From Quercus robur (lineage: Eukaryota; Streptophyta; Magnoliopsida; Fagales; Fagaceae): a stretch of DNA of 64,000 bases. The stretch is from contig NC_065537.1 of NCBI RefSeq assembly GCF_932294415.1, forward strand, positions 6,738,349-6,802,348, read 5' to 3'. A program made the position numbers and the translations under genes. The first letter of the stretch is position 1, and every line of letters starts with the position of its first letter. Shown piece after piece: positions 60,704 through 64,000 of this stretch. Under the pieces are notes generated by a model, which was given only the letters and a program-made list of their open reading frames with translations, made no database searches and was not told where the DNA came from.

Positions 60704-62929
60704 CAACAATCAAACCTAAACAAACCTAGCACCGCCGCCCATAACCCAACACCATCACTATCTCTCTTCAATCGACCCAACCAATGATGTAAAAACCAAC
60801 CACCACCGATTGCAACCCACAACAACCACCACAACCCAATACTGAAATGTCCAAACAAATGAACCCATTGAAATTACCCAGACCCTGTGAGTTGCAAGAT
60901 AGAGAGAGAATTTGGCCGAGAAAACTAGAGAAGAGGGAGAAAGAGAAAGTGCTGTCAATTTTTGGAGCTCGTGGTTAGCAGAGGTGTTTTGTTGAGGGAA
61001 TTTGTGAGAGAAAATTGGTTGAGAGAGAGAAATCTTTTGGTGAAGAGATACAGGGAGAAGACAGAGCAAATTGAATGAAAGAGATGAAGCTTTTTTTTCT
61101 TTTTCTTTTTTTTAAAGAGAAGAAGCTAATTTATTATAGAAAGAGAGAGAAAGTTGAATAAAATAATGCCAAAAAATTATAGCACATTTGTTCATACCGA
61201 GCCATTTGTAGGACATCATTGTACCCCATGCTAAATTTTTTGAGATTGGGGCATTTGGCACATGTAGGTAGTTTTTTTGTGTTTGGCATATTAAATGCTA
61301 AATTTTTAGCATTTAGCACAACTGATGCTAGTGCTTTTATTATTATTATTATTATTTTTGTATTTATGCATTTTTTTTTGTTATATATATAAAGAAATTC
61401 ATACAATTTTTATTTTCTCTTCCATAGCTTTTTCTATAGTTTTCAGTTTGTGTTTGTAACCGGGATCTCTTCCTTGAGTGAAAATGTCAGTTTCCTTTAA
61501 TATATTAATATTATTAAGAAAAAAAAAAGGAAAAAAAAAATGGTTTATTTTATGTTTGATTTCTTGATTTAACATGTACTAATTAAGTTGAATAGCTAAC
61601 TAGGACCGTGCTAAAAGAATAGAAAGTGTAGAGTATAGACAAGACAACAATTTTAGTAAATCACAAACTAAAGTAGGGAAAATAGACTTTTGCTCTTAAT
61701 TTTTAAACTATGCAATAATTTGTCCTTGTTTTCAAACTATTTAGGTGCATGTCCCTATTTTGGAACTCAAATTTCTAAATATCGAGTTCCCCTTATAACA
61801 AGAGTTTTCTAAATATATAATTATTACCGATCTGTATTTCGAGTTCTTATTAGTGGCGATTGGTATTAATTGGAACCTAAATAATACTGATCGATACTAA
61901 TACAATTTCCCTTCAGAAAATGCTCAAAAACCGTTACGATTTTTCAGCATTGACTTGAATCACATTTTTGGGCCTAGAAACATTGAAATTTGATTTTCTC
62001 TATTTTTGGAAAAGTTGTAGGGAATTAAATTTCTTTTCAAAAGACACTAATTAATCTTGAATTAATTGGAATTATGAGCAGAAAGTTATAGTTAAAACAC
62101 GTGCAAAAGATAACTCAGAAATGGTAAAGTCGAGTTATAAGAGGAACAAGATTTTCTAAAAATCGAGTTCCAAAAAAAGGACATGCTGCAATATAGTTTC
62201 AAGACAAAGGTAAATTGCTGCATAGTTTAAAAATTAATAGCAAAAGCCCATTTTCCCCAAACTAAAGCAACAAAATTTGTTTGGTTAATTTTCAGTAAAT
62301 AACAAGAAAATTAACAAAATTTGTGGGATTAATCTTCACTCAATGATAATATTCTACAAAGTAAAAACAATCAGGCATAAAATCCGCATATAAGACAGCG
62401 AAAGTTAGTGGATCAAACAAACTAGTTTTGAAACCCATTTGGGAATATGATTAATGAATAATGAGAAACAAATGGGAGGATCTTCCAACTAGACCCTTTC
62501 TACAAGATACAGTTTTTAGATAAAAGAAGCAAAACATATTCGGAAAAGGAAACAAGAACATGCATGCAAGAGCTTCCAATATATAGAAGACCGTCATTGG
62601 CAAAGAAGCCAGATCTAGCAATTGTCGAGCTTGAACTTGAGCTTGAGCTTGAACGCTAGGAGAACATGACGGTGAGAGCTAGTGAGAAGTTCTAGATCCA
62701 AGTCTCTCATAACCTATATCACTTTATTGGTTCTATCCAAAAGCTTCAAGTACTTTTACAGAGGTTGATATAGTAGAGTAGAATTTTTTTGGTATGTACC
62801 CTACTGTCGAATCTCGTTGTTATAATTGTTTTTTGATCTAATTGGAGATTTTAATTGAATATAATTCTTATGCTACCATTCATACCTTACATTTTTTTAG
62901 GCTAACAGAGAATCATTCCACATAAAGGT
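60704..62929. other. intergenic DNA, no gene recognised
   Basis: AT-rich with GA runs and an (ATT)n tract near 61337-61356. Minus-strand frames at 60758-61069 and 61134-61406 match no family I know. CGAGTTCC/AATCGAG phrases (61782-62168) resemble arms of the fold-back MITE at 6971, so a degraded relative may lie at about 61676-62262. Confidence 0.4.
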
Positions 62930-63410
62930 TTGTGATGCATGCCTTATATTTGTAAGTTGTTTTTTTAAGAAACTCTTATTCAAAAAATGATAAAAATAAA
63001 ATATTAATTAAGAAAGGATAAAAATAAAAATACTATCAAAGTAGCTTTTTTTTACTTTCTTTCTTTTTTGTTTTCAAAAAAGTTTGTCTAGATTTGAGTT
63101 GCTTCATTTCTTGCCGAGCTCGATGTTCTTCAGAGTGGTTGATCTCCTATATCCCTCCCTTCCGCTTTTTTGCAATGCAACAAAAATAAAACAATTATCC
63201 TGCAACAACAACAAAAATAGAAATTTAGGGAGACAAACATATATTCAGATGGTTGTTTATTCTATAAATCTCATCCAATAACTTTGGAGAATATGCGACG
63301 TCAAGCAGGCATCATTAAAAACCAAAAGTGGATCACCAACTCACCATATATATAATAAACCAAATAAAATGAGAGAGCATAAGGATTTAAAGCTGGACTC
63401 AAGGTCCTTT
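62930..63410 (-). pseudogene. degenerate duplicate of the NAC second exon and intron
   Basis: Sequence from about 62980 to 63410 aligns with 53830-54540. It keeps the AATTATCCTGCAACAACAAC splice-acceptor region, ATTTAGGGAGAC, TGGTTGTTTATTC, ATAACTTTGGAGAATAT and AAATAAAATGAGAGAG. The exon reads roughly DNCFIFVALQKSG in place of DNYVICCISKK. No NAC exon 1 follows within the window up to 64000, so this is a truncated, decayed paralogue. Confidence 0.65.
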
Positions 63411-63572
63411 TAGCGTTTTATTCCATTTTTAATAAATGTTGTTGGATGCTAGTAGATTAATAGATATTTTTGAGTTTCATTTTAATAATCTGGTAAAAAT
63501 GGTTGGAATTATATGTGGATTTCAGTTATTAGTTTGTTCCCATGACATGTAGGAGCTTAATTATTGTTACAG

Positions 63573-63662
63573 ATGATCTCTCTACTATGGTTGGATTAAT
63601 TGAAGGACGATACATCTTAATGAAAAGAGTTCATGGACAGGGCAATTATATTACCTCTCCAG
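63573..63662 (+). other. possible single exon near the right edge
   Basis: An acceptor (TATTGTTACAG) precedes 90 bases open in one frame (DLSTMVGLIEGRYILMKRVH then GQGNYITSPG), ending at CCAG|GTTGAT. The splice context and protein-like composition suggest a real or relic exon of a gene continuing beyond the window. I do not recognise the family. Confidence 0.3.
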
Positions 63663-64000
63663 GTTGATCCATCTATGAACTTTGCACTTAACATATGAAT
63701 TAATTTATTGCTTGGGATGCTATTTTTACTATGAAACTGAAGATCGCAAGTAACATTTAGGTTTTGGTTTGGATTTGTTCTGTTGAATAGATTTTGGCAT
63801 GGTTTGGATTGACTGTGTTGTTTTTTTCATTTTTATTTTTATTTTTATTAATTTTTGGTTACTGAGAAAATAATTGTTAAGAAAAATTCTCTCTATTCTT
63901 TTTCATTTAATCTTTTTTTTAAATCAAATAATAATTTCTATTTTATAAAATTTTTGTTTTTTCAAAAAGTGTTTTTTATTAATTTATATTTTTTAAATTA

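Overview
The window is AT-rich plant nuclear DNA. It carries intron-bearing genes, plant-only families (NAC factor, legume-lectin receptor kinase, class III chitinase, ZED1-like pseudokinase), plant CACTA, Mutator-like and Ty1-copia elements, and tRNA-derived SINEs. It looks like a woody dicot. The repeat style reminds me of the oak family, but I cannot prove that from sequence alone. There is no bacterial or organellar content.

The dominant object is one giant CACTA (En/Spm) DNA transposon at 14552-40827, about 26.3 kb. It starts CACTACAAAA, ends TTTTGTAGTG, and is flanked by a perfect 3-bp target duplication (CCT/CCT). Both ends carry CpG-rich subterminal arrays of GCCGCGTTTT...AAAACGCGGC palindromes, about 600 bp each. 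Inside lie a four-exon TNPD-type transposase that splices into one uninterrupted 1132-codon frame (26320-29993) and an eight-exon TNPA/Transposase_24-type gene (32735-39846), whose only apparent defect is one extra base in an 11-A run. Its large non-coding regions carry a promoter-bearing fragment of a class III chitinase on the opposite strand, tandem SINE-containing repeats, a MITE, what look like borrowed host promoter/5'UTR sequences, and a decayed inner copy of the subterminal array.

Left of the element (1-14.5 kb): a solo copia-type LTR (3276-4202), repeat blocks, one copy of a long duplicated segment (6656-10196) whose partner lies at 48712-51885, another solo LTR (10116-11054), and a ZED1/WAKL-like pseudokinase relic on the minus strand (11194-13810) split by a Mutator-like element with 9-bp target repeats. 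Comparing the two copies of the duplicated segment shows filled and empty sites for a fold-back MITE and a SINE.

Right of the element: a gag-only copia fossil (40865-about 43850) whose 5' LTR is itself interrupted by a reversed solo LTR, a SINE, and an intronless L-type lectin receptor kinase (45494-47488) split by one in-frame TGA in its membrane segment. These are followed by the second copy of the duplicated segment, MITEs, a compact two-exon NAC gene (54179-55199, minus), a decayed MCM4 fragment, tandemly duplicated alpha-mannosidase exon remnants, a very GC-rich transposon-like insert (59914-60694), and a degenerate NAC exon-2/intron duplicate near the right edge. Genes with a plausible living product are the two CACTA proteins, the NAC gene and possibly the lectin receptor kinase. 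The rest is mobile-element and pseudogene debris.
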